A stretch of DNA of 64,000 nt from Rhynchonema sp. JSB1_4 (taxonomy: Eukaryota > Nematoda > Chromadorea > Monhysterida > Xyalidae), in the NCBI GenBank assembly GCA_030248065.1, contig JASAMV010000285.1:1-64000 (forward strand). The letters are read 5' to 3'. The notes beneath the pieces were generated by a model. The model did no database searches, had not been told where the DNA came from, and worked only from the letters and a program-made list of their open reading frames with translations. A program made the position numbers and the translations under genes. How positions within the stretch are numbered: position 1 is the stretch's first letter; the number at the start of each line of letters is the position of its first letter. Shown one piece after another: positions 24,736 through 38,300 of the stretch.

Positions 24736-26102
24736 CAGACATTGTGCAAAAAGTGCGCATATACACCTGACATGAGCTACTGGAGCTACTATTTCATTGG
24801 ACTACTTCATAGAATTTACACAATAATTTTCGGGATTTATCGTTGTCGCTCACTGACTCATCAAGGATGTACCAAACGCCGATGGATTTTGTCCCAATTT
24901 GCTAGGGGCCAGTTTGTTTTCCTAATTTTTTTCCGTTTGTGCCTGTTGAGATTTTTTTGCTGTGGATACCGAAGGAGAACTGTGACCGTCGTTTTTTATG
25001 TGCACTGAGGCAGACGATTGAGAAATGTGTATTTTGAAGATTTGTGTTTTGCGCGTCGTTTTTCTTACAAAAGGGAATAACGATGCTTGATGTTTAGCAT
25101 CAAGGTATCACCTTTACCTTCATCTGCGTAGTGAAATATTTGGTTTGGCTTGTGACTCACAACTTTTACCTAATTCGTTTCTTTCAGTTTTTGTTCCAAT
25201 CAGGGTCATGAATATCAGAAACAAAACCATATCATTTTGCAGAATAAAACGCACAACAAAACTGTTGCGTTCGATTTTATGGGTCAGCCGGTACGTGGAC
25301 AACTGCCGTGATCTACATACAGTAGCTGGGGGAGGTAATACACCCCCAACTGTTAGGTAGTTTTCTTGCTCCCAAACCCATACCTCCAAACTGGCTAGCT
25401 ACATAGCTGTCTTGCTCCGGTCATCAGGCCGAAAAGGTTTTGATTTTAGTACCAACGTGGCCATTTTACGGACCAAAATGGTCAAATTCGCTAAGTTTTC
25501 TCACACGTATACAAATATACGCCTTTTAATGCTTATTTTCACGTAATTTCGACCAATTTTTGTATGGTTAGCTTACGATTTCCCATGGCTCGATTGTACC
25601 GTCTTGAATGTGAACTGCGCTTATTTATTTACGAAAGTCACCACAGCACACTGACAAGCACTTGTATAGGCAATCCGCCAGCTCATGGCACTCGCGCACG
25701 CAGGCTACATGCACATTACTGCTGTCAGTGATTGCATCTATTCTCTGCAGTTATCCGTTGAAACATCCCCATATTTTGCAACAATGCAGAAAAGTGTTGT
25801 GTCAATCAGCAAATGAAAACCGCATAAATTACAAAGCGGTCATCAAAGTATGACACCCGCTCAAAGTGTACATTTTGTTTAGAAAATGGCGTGTGCTGCT
25901 GCATGCGCTGTGTGTATAAAAAGTGCCATGAGCCGATGGATTGCCCATACGAACATCGTCGCATTACACAGAGTTAACCATAAATAAAACAACATTCGTA
26001 CAGATTGGCATACAGTGCACAATCAACACCCTGTCTGTCTTGCACTTCAGTTAATAGATACAAAAAGAGACATAACATCATCACACCATATTTACCAATG
26101 AA
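24736..26102. other. spacer between convergent CTLD-PAN B and CHMP7
   Basis: Both genes end here, so the stretch should hold the two 3' ends. I see no exon, tRNA or named repeat. Confidence 0.5.
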
Positions 26103-29100
26103 TCAAGCCTCTTCCAACTGTCGTCTCAATTCCTTGAGTCTGTCCAATTTCACTGGCAATTTGCTGGCCACCGGCGGTTGGCTTGGAACATCAGGCAGCT
26201 CGATGCGCGGCTCTGCAGCAAGAATTAAGCAAAGTTATATCTGAGATCGCGCCACTCTACAAGGAACAGTGTCCCGACCTTACTCAGGGATGGAAGTGAA
26301 AGAAAAGTGAAAAAAAATCCTGAAGTTGAAAGACGCGAACGAAAGTACGCTACCAAACAAACAGCTAATGACCGAACATGGGAAACAATTGGACAGAAAT
26401 GTTCCAATCATAGCATGTAAGTGACAGAATAAACGGGAATAAGCGCTCGCCAGCACGATTCCGCGTTGTCAAAAAACGATCAATAAACCACACAATGGAC
26501 TGGTATTGGTCGCACAATGACTATATAAGAATTCATCAAATCAATCCTGATTTTCACGTTCAGTCACTCTTAACCACTGTGCTATTTGTGATTCTCACAA
26601 AACATTTTCAGCTGAAAATAATCTAGCAGATCAACCACGTTGCCGCAGGTCTGAAACATTCTCTTTACTACATGCTTTGTGTGCGATCACGCAACGCAAC
26701 GTCATTGCCCCGTCACTGTTCCTCTTTACAATTCAGGAAAAAAATTTGACCAATTCTTATAAAGTCATTGTGCGACCAATATCAAACAAAAACTTGGCTG
26801 TCAGTTCTGTCTTGGGACGGTCACGTTACTCTTTGCATTCCGAACGCTTCAGGACGTCACAAATATGGAACAACGTATGACTTGTTCGTGAGCAGTCCAC
26901 GATGGCAACAGGTTTTACGCTGGTCAAATGTGCGCTGGTCCAAAAACTCAAAACCGGATCGGCTCCCACCAGAGTCAACTCCCAGCTGCATCGTTTCATC
27001 ATGTTTACCAGCCGGAGACAGACACGTGGCGTGGTGCTGGTGCACCCGGTCATCATCAGTACTGCCCCCACCCACTCACTCTTCGTCTGCACGCCAGTCG
27101 GTTTTGTGTCTTCGCCAATCAGTTCGTCCAGTTCTCGTTCCAGTTCATCCGTCTCCGCCGTATCCCCCCAGCCGAACGACGTCGATGTTGCGCCAGGCGA
27201 TAACGCCGCCGTGATCTCTTCGTAATCGGACATTGCCTGATCGAGAAAGGAATAATATCAGATTTCGCTTGAAAGTCCATGCTCTCAACCATGCCTGAGC
27301 TAGAACGGAAAGTGTATTGTAGGAGTTGTTGTTTCGTGTTCTCAGTTTACACACCAACGGTGCGAAACGCTAAAAACTTGGTCACTTTCGTTGCTTGCGC
27401 CTTATCTTCCCCAATCAAAAAATGTTTGATTGAATGCCATAGTTGACGCAAATGTACAGTTTCGTCAAAATAACGTTCATTTTGGGCGATACTTCACGCA
27501 CGTTCTGCACACAAACATTCTGGATCATTTCAGCAAACAACACATCGATTAGCCGTTAAAACGGAACGAAACCAAAATAAAATGTTTCACCGTTCTTATG
27601 GTATTCAATATGTACAACAAATCATAACGCACAGTCGCCAGTTGGGTTCGTCACACCGAGCGCGCTGTAACAAAACAAGCGCAAAACAATGAAACAAACA
27701 AATCCAGCCAGAACCAGCCCGACCTCCTGTATATCATCCATCGTATCGTCAACTTGCTCCGGCGTGAGTCCGTGTTTGCGCAGATTGTTCTTGAACGCCG
27801 CAACACCGGACTTGTATGCCGATAGTACCTGATTCAGCAAGGAGACTTTATGGTTCCGTTGTTCAGTTTCTTTGCGCTGCAACCCCAAGGTTCCCGACAT
27901 CTTTTTAAAATTAGTTTCTTTTATCAGACCAGATACTACGGAATCCAGTCAGATCTGACAGTGTGTGACTGAACAAATTTTATATTGTGGTATTGACCGT
28001 TGCGCTGATACAGAGTAAAAATGGGCTTCTGTTGACGCTGACAATTTGCAAAGCACAAAAATGTGATTTTTGCCACCCAATGCCTGTCTTTTGTCACAGC
28101 CACACGGTGTACCAAGCCAGCGTCATCGCAAACACACCAAATCGAACATACAAACTACCGCCTGCGGCGGTGAATTTTTTCAACGAAAGCCGCAAAGGCA
28201 CCTGGTTCTGATCGTCGGTCTCGGTGACTTTGTGCAGCAAACCGTCCAAATTCGAATAAACCGCGTCTTTCTCTTTGATTTTGCTTTCGATAAGCTTCTT
28301 CTGCCGGAGCACCTGCAGCGCGCGCGTCTTCTGACCGGATTTTACGTAACGACGCGCGTCCGATTCCAGACTGAAACATTAATTTATCAAGGCGCTGAAA
28401 GCTCGAGCATAATTTTGAAAAGATTATAGAAAAATACGTACCTTTTCTGTTTGCCTTCCAACATCGTAATCTCGGCATCGAGTTTAACCAGTGCGTTTCG
28501 CATGCTGGAATGAAAAAAATCGTAATTAAAAAACTGTAGTTTTCACAACAAAACTAATCAAAATACGGGTTGCTTACAAAAAGAACAACAACAACCAAAA
28601 CCAACTTCAATATGTTCTTATCAATATCGGTCACTTGCACTGGCCCGGGCGCGTTGTGCGTTTCACGGAATTTTATGATCTAAAAATAGAAGTTGTGACA
28701 TTTTCACAATCGCATTTAGTGTACAAAAATATTGCAGCAAATAAAATCATTGTTGAAAAAAAGTAAATAACCTTTTCGCCATTAGGTCCGCTTGCCACAG
28801 TCAGTACGTGTGACCTTTGCAGATGGACGAGTGCCACGGACAGAGCTTCGTCATCCGCAAATATATCGCGAGTCGCCTGATATTTCAGGGACAGTCACGA
28901 GTTGGATTTATTGTTCTTTCCATCAGTTGAATTCGTTTGAAGCGGATGACATTCGGAACTAGGGTTTCGATTCCGTCACTACCAATTCACAGAAAAGACG
29001 AAACATTTCAGTCTGGTGCGTTGGATTGAAAAGATGGTTTGGTTGGTTGATACACGAGACAAAGGAGGCCTGACTGGAGAGCGGTGTTGTGACATACAAG

Positions 29101-32100
29101 TACAATTGCATCATGACAGGGACGTAAAACTCAGCATCGCCTTGTCAACTATTCACGCTGCTCGTATTTATAAATAAAGGCAAACTACACCAACACGAGC
29201 CCGATTTCGGAGATGGTGTGCTTGCAAAACGAATAGAAAGAGAAAATGATGATGCTCCACTTTGTATTCTTCAACGTGTAACATTTCCCAAATCAGCAGC
29301 CACGTATGAATGTTTCACTATTCTGCCAGCTGCGAAATCGGGCTCGTGTTGGCCTAGTTTCCCTTTAAACATTTTCTACACGATTTTGCTCCTGTTTTCG
29401 ATATCTCAAGAGAGATGAACGCAATGAAAGACCATCAGCCGAAAACAGCAGTTGGTTACTGACCTGTCGAAGTTGTCTCCAATCAATAATGTGCTGCGCC
29501 AAAACATCGTCGGTTGACGCGCTGTCGTGCCGCTCCAGCAGTTGGCGCGCTTGCTCCTGCACAAACAAATATATTATGTAAGTCGATGGTGCACTAGAAC
29601 TAAGAATGTTTCACCCATCCCATTATGAGCATGGCGTCTTGTCGGAATAGCTAATTAAAAGCATCGCGATGCTGTTTGAATCGAAAAGCCGAAAAAATGT
29701 CTTCCAACAAGAATAAAGAATCATCAACGACAGCAAGCTTCGTTCTATGGTGAAACGGAGCACATAAAAAGCCCAATTGAATGGATTCAAGGCTCAGCAG
29801 TACACAATGTTTTTGCAGTGTTTTGCAAAGTAAGTGCAAATTCGAAGTGCACATTTCAATTAATTTTTTTGCACCGCAACACGTGGAAATTCTAGGTGTA
29901 ACCAAGTTACTTGGGTTCAGGTGAAACAATTTGGAGTAAGAGTTGCACCTAAAACGGTAAAGGACCGTCATTGAGCTAATGTTTCACGTGCTCGCTAACC
30001 TCGACCACAGCCACGCACACCATCTTATCGCCTCTATGTGCATCGAAATTGGCATCTTGCCAGCCGGCCAGCCAGTATAATGGTTGTTTCACGAAAGTGT
30101 CCAGTCCCCATGACAGCCAGCCAGATGCACCACCCATGTACTCGCTGTGTGGAATGAGCTTCTTCTGGCTGCAAGAATATTATGATGGATTTATTTATTA
30201 ACTTATATAGCAAATTTCCAAATCCGCTGCCGCACAGCAAAGTGCGCCCCATAGTTAATGTCAGGTTCTAAACCCAAAAATCAACTTCTGAAACATTCGG
30301 ACAACCAGCACACACGCAGCTTGCCACCCAGCCAGGCAGCTGCGCGCAATGTTTCAGAAAAGCGCATGGTTAGCGTTCGGGTTTATAATTTGACATTAAC
30401 TATGGGGCGTATTTTACTGTGCGGCAGCAAATTTGGAAATTTACTATACGGGTTTGATTTGTTTATTCATTTCATAAAGATTCATTTCGAGCTGGGAAAT
30501 GTTTCGTGGACTACATATTGTTGTTGACGTGACGTTACCACGTTGGTATACTCTGGCAATTCTTTTGGGAGAAACTTTTCTACCGCGTTGCCTGATCCGT
30601 AAAGCTCATTATGCGTGCACTGGCTACAGAAGTCACGTGACCGCTATAGCCAGTGCACGCATCATGCGCTTTACGGATCAGGCAACGCGTTTGAAAAGTT
30701 TCTCCCAAAAGAATTGTCAGAGTATACTGATGCAATGAACTGAAACTGGCGGACGATAAAACCGTTTTTTTTTCACGGAAAAGACGTTTTTTCCGAGGCC
30801 TGAATACTTTTCCATTTATTTTTCAAGGTGGTTTTTATCGGATTTTTATCTTACTTTTCCCAAAAAATTGTAACACAAAACCGATGAGTGTTCTAGTTCG
30901 AATCAAATTTTGGTCCTATGTTTGGACCAAACTTTTTGTGAAACCTTATTTTTGTGTCGTGTGCTCATATTTTGTGTGCCCAAACACATCACTTTTATGA
31001 CCGGAACACCTTAAGTGTTGGAAAAATATTTGAAAAAAACGTTTTTTTTTGAAAAAAAACCGGTTTTTTTCAATGAAAAGTAAAGAACGGTACTTTACGC
31101 CAGTATAAATGAACTTCAACTTGAACAAGTAGCAGTCAACTGACTGACAGATTTCGATCTTGATTGAAAACCAAATATGATTGTCCTCACATCATACGAC
31201 ACGCACAAGGAACGAAATTATGAAAACAACTGTCTGAGAGAGCGGTAAGTAGAGCACACATTAGTAGGGTTAGAGAGATGTCGGGTGTCGGCTGTCGGGT
31301 GTCGGGTGTCGGGTACCAAAAAAGTGTAGGTGTCGGGTGTCGGGTGTCGGGTACCCCCAGATGTCGGGTGTCGGGTTTTTTCGGACCCGACGCCCGCCAG
31401 CCGACACCCGACACTTACGGTTCATTAAATCAGTATTGCTTGAGAGAAGAATTTCGAGAGAAAATTTTTTAAAAAAAAAAATTTCGAAGAAGAGGGAGGA
31501 GGCACTTTGGTGTTTATTTCGTGTGAAAATACTTGAATTCAGTAGCTTGAGCCAAAAAATTGCACTCATGATGCAAATGAGCAAAAATTTGCCTGTTTTT
31601 GGTCCAAAAACAGGTGTCGGGTGTCGGGTTTTTTTCAAAAACTAGATGTCGGGTGTCGGGTTTTTTTGCAACTGTCGGGTGTCGGGTGTCGGCTTTTTTT
31701 CTGAGATGTCGGGTGTCGGGTGTCGGGTATTTCCAGATGTCGGGTGTCGGCTGTCGGGTGTCGGGTACCCCCCCGACCTCTAACCCTACACATTAGGCAC
31801 ACAATCATAGAGGTGCTGTACTTCTCGAGCAATAACATGGGTGAGTTGAGCCATTGAAGAATGTTTTAGCATATAATGTGAAACATCAGCCAACCACGTA
31901 CGCACTGGTTGCGGTCAGCTGGCTGATGTTTTACACATGTCAACTATACTGTCATAAAGAACCGTTTTTTATTTTTCGTTGAAAAAAAACGGTTTTTTTT
32001 CCGAAAAAAAAAACGTTTTTTTTTCAAATATTTTTCCAGTACTTAAGAACGTAATTTCGAAAAATATAACAATTTCAGTGCAAAATTTGTTCGAAGTGGC

Positions 32101-33772
32101 GAGAGTGTTCTTGAAGAGTGTTGAAGTCAGTCGAAAACACTTGGTTTACACGCTTTTTGGCCCATTTGGGGTCGGTTAATTTTCGTGCTCGAGCTAATTT
32201 TTCACTAAAATCGAAAAACTCATCAGTTTTGCATTACAATTTTTTGGCAAAATTGGAATAAAGTACCGATATTTTTCCGATCAAAAACCGAAAAGATACC
32301 CACGGAAAAATAAATGGAAAAGTATTCGGGTCTCGGAAAAAAACGGTTTTTTTTCGGTTTTTTTTCCGAAAAAAAAACCGGTTTTTTTCCGCCTGCCAGT
32401 ATAATGTCAACGACAGCTTGGTCACTGCCGCATGCTGAACTCATATCGCAATCGCATCGACCCAAACATACAAAACGTGTGCCCTCGATGCAACACCGAG
32501 CCGGACACGGTCGAACATCTGTTTCGTTGCAAAAGCAGACCCCCCGTATCCGTGAGTGGCGTAACCCGATCAAATGCGCAGAAGATCTGTCGGACATCTT
32601 CAGTCAATAACGCGACCACAACTACCGAACGTTGGCAACAACCAACAGTTTGGCGCGTATTCTGCCGTCAACAGCCCTAACGCCCCAAACAACACCTGCG
32701 TGCAGTGAGCGAAAAGTCAGGTGTGCCGTGATTCGCAATATCGAGGGCAGCGGACCGCAGCACGCACAGACCAGCAGCAGTGTAATTCCTGGTCCGGCGC
32801 GGCGGTTAGTGTACCTCCTTGGGAAGAAGACCCAAATCCAGGAAAAAGTCACTTTTTGAGGTAGAAAATTTGACCGATTTTTGCTCCTTTTTGGAAAAAA
32901 TTCTCCATAAGAAGGGATTTTAGCGACTTTTGACATCATTAACCTAAAAATCACCCATTTTAGGCCTAAAAATGACGATTTCAGGCAAAAATTCAGGCGG
33001 TTAGTGTACCTTAAGGGGGGCCTCCCCCCAGGAACAACACTGACCAGCAGGCAAAAAACCGACAACCAAACAAGCGTACCTACCGTATCATTTCGTCAAC
33101 GACGGTGCCCAACCCAGCCGGTATCCGATCGCCTCGTTGGAATTGCGTGTTCAACAATTGTAACGTGCAGACGGGCTGACGTCGATGCGTGCAACAGTCG
33201 GTAATGGCTGTAAATTGATCGAGCGTGATTTTTTTGTATTTTTCTGTGCTGTTTTCTTGTGTGATGAAAAAGCAGCGATCAAAGCGATCTCAGCACCGTG
33301 GACGTGCAATATGGTAACTAGTCGAAACATTTCAAGCTGTGTTGCGGCCTGGACATTTCGCAGGTACCCCGGATCTAAAACCGTCAACTGCAGAAAAAGA
33401 TCAGGAGGGGAAATTGGCGCTCCGATTTGATCTAGGTCTCTTATTTGTTGACAATGCGATGTACATTCGACCATGTGAATTTAACAAGCAAAATATTGAC
33501 ACCCTACCCCTAGTATTCTTGAAGAATGAGTTATTTGAGCTCAAAACAACCCCGACCCGAGAAGCACCACATTTCCAAGCTGCTCAAATTAAAACCACAA
33601 CCCCCCAGCACTTGCCCTGCATCCAGAATTTCATTTTCTTATCCCAATCATGCGGGTTGACGTCTTTTCGTTTGAACATCGACATCAACCCAAACATTCG
33701 ATCGTCGTTTTGCCAAATGTCGGCGGGCACGAACGCGGGGTGACTGGTGCACGCAGATGAGGTCGACGGCAT
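26103..33772 (-). CDS. chmp7: CHMP7, ESCRT-III-related nuclear-envelope protein
   Basis: Exons: 33602-33772, 33084-33175, 30000-30168, 29464-29556, 28772-28876, 28606-28679, 28442-28504, 28202-28370, 27724-27876, 27080-27236, 26103-26212. Phases agree throughout; 1356 nt, 451 residues, close to the ~450 usual for CHMP7. The N-terminal half (1-~230) shows family marks: DRMFGLMSMFKR...DWDKKMKFW, FQRGDRIPAGLGTVVDEMIR, GWLSWGLDTFVKQPLYW and HLQRSHVL...NGEK IIKF, i.e. two winged helices. The C-terminal half (~235-415) is a Snf7-like helical core (LRQKKLIESKIKEKD, SAYKSGVAAFK, DDIQE). The tail has DELERELDELIGED (MIM1-like) and LPDVPSQPP (MIM2-like), which in the family bind VPS4/spastin-type MIT domains. 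CHMP7 recruits ESCRT-III to the reforming nuclear envelope through LEM2-type proteins. Intron 2 (2.9 kb) is full of mobile DNA. The ATG at 33772 is the first that fits; an upstream exon cannot be ruled out. Confidence 0.9.
30206..30448. mobile_element. fold-back element, short form
   Basis: Ends TATAGCAAATTTCCAAAT and inverted copy; the arms contain GCCGCACAG and CCCCATAGTTAATGTCA as in 9944-10358 but the centre lacks the extra inner inverted repeat. It lies in intron 2 of chmp7. Confidence 0.75.
30546..30727. repeat. near-perfect 182-bp palindrome
   Basis: Two ~80-base arms (from GTATACTCTGGCAATTCTTT inwards) are inverted copies with few changes, around a ~20-base centre containing TCACGTGA. 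It could extrude as a cruciform or form a long hairpin in the chmp7 pre-mRNA. No target duplication is evident. Confidence 0.8.
31265..31788. mobile_element. hAT-type element with TAGGG ends and TGTCGGG repeats
   Basis: Ends TAGGGTTAGAG and inverted copy, with 8-bp duplication CACATTAG at 31257-31264 and 31789-31796. Both arms consist largely of the heptamer TGTCGGG in runs separated by short spacers, reading inverted on the right of 31380-31420 and direct elsewhere. No transposase. Confidence 0.85.
32414..32610 (+). pseudogene. C-terminal fragment of a non-LTR retrotransposon reverse transcriptase
   Basis: QLGHCRMLNSYRNRID followed by CPRCNTEPDTVEHLFRC is the terminal zinc-knuckle region of jockey/R1-type LINE polymerases. 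After the last cysteine the frame shifts: the continuation RNPIKCAEDLSDIFSQ and its stop are in another frame. Only this tail is left, in intron 2 of chmp7. Confidence 0.75.
32778..33042. mobile_element. hAT-type element, CAGTGTA(G/A)TTCCTGG family, 265 bp
   Basis: Ends CAGTGTAATTCCTGG and CCAGGAACAACACTG; 8-bp duplication ACCAGCAG at 32770-32777 and 33043-33050. The inner GCGGTTAGTGTACC motif is shared with 51138-51534 and 51998-52393. It ends 42 bases before the 3' end of chmp7 exon 2. Confidence 0.9.
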
Positions 33773-35308
33773 TGTTGCGGGCGGCTTATTGTAATGTACT
33801 GTAGTTGACGCTCGTTGCAACCCACCGGCCTATCTGTATGGAAATTATCTGTGATTGATGAAAACCTTTCTATCTCCAGAGTTCGTACGAAGATAAGAGA
33901 GCCAAAGAGGCGTTTTGGAACGTAAAATGAGAGTGTGAAAGAGTCTCGAGGCGAATGTGTTGTGGGCCACGTAGCAGCCATTGTGTGCATTCGCGTTGAT
34001 GATGACCCGGTGCACCGCCAGCCGGTCTGTCAAAACAAACATTCAGCCCAAAACACGCCGCGCACTCAATGTTAGAGGAACTAGTCAAGCGAGAGGAGCT
34101 ACAACCACGCCAAAAGGTTATCATTGTCGAGCTGTTACTGTTTGCCAGTGCACCGCACCGCCACACCACGAAAAACCCCAAAATGATTGCATTCAGTGGT
34201 AACAGCATTGGGTGCACCAGGTCAGTGCGATTGTGCCTCACGATCCCTTGGCAGCCACAATACGAAGCTAGTGAAGCCCCAAGCGACACTTGAGATAAGC
34301 TGATCAAAAATAACCCTGATCAGCTTTGTAACGAAACTAATTTCGGCAACTTTGACAAACAAAACCACGAAACCAGCCCGTTTTATTGTACGTTGTTTCA
34401 TGTTACCCGAGCTAAACGGAAACCACAAAAGACGCTGAAACGACACGAATACAAACGAGCAAACGTTACGATTAATGATACCTGCCATTGCGTATCCTGC
34501 ATGGAACATCAGCGATCTACAGAACAATAGTGCATGAAACACTGAGTATAACTTGGCATTAGGTGTTTAACCATAAAGCGCAGCAGCCATAAAGGAGTGG
34601 TATGCCTTGAAAGGGATACATTCCGCACAGGCCTAGGCCTCAATTTTACCAAAAAACGAACAAGGTTCAGTCCAACTACACGGTAGTAGAGCATAATGTA
34701 TCAGAGATCATTCAGGTGCTGCATAAGGAATTACGCTAATGTGCTTTGCACAAAAACGATACAAAAAAATGGGAAAAAGTAACATAAATGGTAGCTTCGC
34801 TTAGTATGGTGGTGTTTGGGCATGATCGTATGGAACACGGTTTCCAATGAAATTCCAAGACCTCAATTTCTGTGACACTACATAAATGCACCATTTCTTT
34901 CAAATAAAAACAACAAAACAGCGATTTAAACGACCAGCGCTTGTTTAGCTTGGATGTACAAAAACTCAATACCAAAGACAGAAAAAGCTAAAGAGATACA
35001 ATAGAACAATAGTAGAAAACGACATTCAATGCACAGTTCAAAAGAGTTCAATAAAAATAGAGCGAAATAATAGACATAGAAAAAGCAAATTCACTAAAAG
35101 CCGGACCAGTAAACAAGGACTGACTCCCTAAAAACGCACCGAACGATGCCTTCCGGTATAAATAGGGTGCAAAAAACAAAAAAAACGCAAACACTGATAT
35201 CAAAACACGTGATACAATACGAAATGTAGAGGGAAAAGAACAATACCAAAAAGCCAACTCAATGAAAGTGATACAAATGGAGAAAACCCAAATCAAATAT
35301 CAAGACCC
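33773..35308. other. spacer between chmp7 and the Ki-67-like gene
   Basis: Both neighbours are on the minus strand: the 3' end of the Ki-67-like gene and the promoter of chmp7 share these 1.5 kb. A copy of the short dispersed sequence GATGATGACCCGGTGCACCG is at about 33998. No exon is recognised. Confidence 0.5.
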
Positions 35309-38300
35309 TCACTGCTTCTTTGCGCGAGTGGCGCGTTTCACGGGACTTTTCGCTATCGTCTCTTTTTTGTTACTCGTTGCAGTTTTGCGAACTTTCTTCG
35401 CCGGCGTGCCTGCCTTGGTCTTCGTTTTGGTCGAGGCCGCGCGCTGAAATCAAGAATTTGAGGTCATTTGGTGCACTTGGTTTTAATTTCAGCCCCGCAA
35501 ACCAGGGTATTTGACAGTGAAACAGTGATACTGTGTCAAATGCTTTGCTTACACGACTGAGAAAACATTTTCTGGTCACGAACACTGCGTTGCATCAACA
35601 TCCATACATAAGAACAACAACAAAGAGGAAAAACGCCGCAACAGCCTTTTACGCAATGAAATAAAACGTGAAATAAACCATGGCAAATGATGTGCGCACC
35701 TTTTTCGGCGCTGGTTTGGTCTCCTGTTTTGTTTTCTTCGTTGCACTTGCTTTGGTCGATTTCGTTGACTCCTTATCTTCCGTCACTTTCGCTGGCGCCT
35801 GAGATGAAATGATGATAAAATGTTTCTAAGTTCATGTAAAAAATGCTAAGGGGTTGGTCAAGTGATACTGTACATTTGTCATCAAGTGAAAGAGAAATAA
35901 ATCAGTACAATAACATTAAAACAGAGAAACTCAGCCAGCAGCACCAAACTAACTTTCTTTGGCTTCGTTTCAGCTGCTGGGCCTTTCTTACCGCGAACCG
36001 ATGTCTTCTTCGTTTCCGTGGCTGGTTGGATCTGAAGTGTAACGCCAATAATGATTCTACCTTGGCGTTTGAGAAAACAAAATTAATGACAGACTCAATC
36101 CCATCATTCTTACCTCTTTCTTTTTATCTGTCGTTTTCCTCGCTGCGGCACGTTTGGTCACCATTTTTGTTTCTTTTTTCAAATTTCCTTCCGCTTTCTC
36201 TGTTGTCGACTTCTTGGCCGGCGCCTTTTTCGTTGGTTCGGCTGCTGTCTTTGGCTCGGTTGCAGTTTTGGCTTTGGCCGCGGCGCGCTGAAAGTTACAG
36301 ATAGTTACATGCGTAACGCAATTATTCGTCGAAAATCAGCTAACGCAAAATAAAACCAGCAGAAAATCAGTGCACACAATCTAGCAGCAACAGAACAACA
36401 GACGCATGTTTCATGTCCGCATCCCAAAACCAACCCCGTGATGTTTCACCACACCGTTATATAATCACCTGTCTGGTCAAAATCATGGATCGGCGGCTTA
36501 CAAATATCGGTCTAGCCGGTGTGGCCATGTTTGCAACATCGGGCGGCGTGACTGGATCGAGTCCCTCGAAGCGCACATGACGTTGCTCTGGTGTGGACTG
36601 CTGCACATTTTTGGAAGAGAAAATGAGCGAATGAAAATGAAGAGAAAATTATGGCTTTACGATGAAGAAGGCAAACAAAACCGAGCACAGGGCAACTCAG
36701 ATCAAGCACAACTGATGAATGTGCAATAATGAGGACAGAATTGAACACAAGGCAACCGTGGCACACAGTGACCACCACAACATGCGGAAAAAACATCTCC
36801 GACGACTTACTTTCGGTTTGGGCTCATCAGCTTTGGCTGGTGTTTTCGTCTTTGGTTCGGCCTTCTTACGTGTGGCTCGCGTTGGTTTCTGAAGTCATTT
36901 ATCAACGATATTATTGCCGTTATTAAAACTATACGGCGCAGTGATACGAATCAACCTTTGCAGGCGAGGGCGTCTTTTTCGGCGTTTTGACGACGATCTT
37001 GCGACGACTGCGGCCCGTTGCTGCTGACTTGACGGCGCTGGCTTTCTGAGAAAAAAAACACAGAAAATTAGCAACAAAAAAACCGACAGTAACTAAAATA
37101 TTTGCACAAAAACAGTGATGTGTCACACGACCGTGTACAAAACAGCTCATGTCTTTTTGGCCATCTGGTGCATCCGCACTAACGATGACCCGGTTCACCG
37201 CCGGCCGTCTGCGCACGCAGGTCAAAACCGGTAAGCAAAAAGCACATTGTTGCACCATTCACACACGCAAACACACCTTGACCGATTCCGTTTTGACGGC
37301 TTCGCGACCCCGTTTTACCGTATCAGCGATGTCATCCCTTGGTGGTGGTGGTGTGGCGACCTTCTTCACGGTGCTTGGCCGGGCCGATGCACGCGACACG
37401 CGCGGCCGGGAGAACTGGCAACAGAATTTGCTGAGTGAGATGCGAAATTGAGTGTAATAACCGGGCGCGAAGGTGCAATTGTGCTCAAAGCGAACAAAAT
37501 TGGGATGAAAACAAATTGTTTTGGTTTTTAATTGAGATCGCAGATGAGGCAGACACGGTTCTCTCCTACTGGAAATCGAAAATGTTTCATAACACAAATA
37601 AACAGAAAATACGATCAAGTGCAACAACAATGTGAGCATGATTCCTTACGCAGAAACTAAACGACAGCTTGCTGAAACACCGAACGTGAATCACTTTCAT
37701 CAGTTGTAGGTGGGTTACACACTGTTAATATGAAATATTTATACAGTATGCAAACGTGCCAATCAGATTGTTCGACAACCACACACATAAAACCCTAAAA
37801 CAAGACAAAACAACCAACTTTAGGCGACGGTTTCGCAATCGCCGCAGCAGCAGCTGGTGTTTTCGTCTTTCGTCCCCTGCTTTTCACCGTATCGGCTATA
37901 TCGGCTTCAACGAACAACTCTCCCAATCCCGCGAATTCGGGTGTTTGCGCCGCAGCCACAGGAGAACGTAATGTTTCAGCGATGCCAGCCAAACGCGGAC
38001 TCGATTCATCCGATGGACGTTCCTGAATTGATAAAAATATTATTGTTTAATTTATTAAAAATAATTTTGTTAATATTGAGCAGAGTTAATTCGCTTTTGT
38101 GGTGACAGCAACAAACATGACATGATCAATATTTTCAATCGCCTCCTCACCTCCACTGAACAGGGATCTTATAGTTCTGGGTTGGTAAGATGGCATTAGG
38201 TTGAGGGCCGAACAACAGTTTGTCCGTCTTGCATGGGTAGCAAAAGGAGTGTATAGCAGTGTTTTATTGAGTTTTGTATAAATGTTAGCAATTTTTATTA

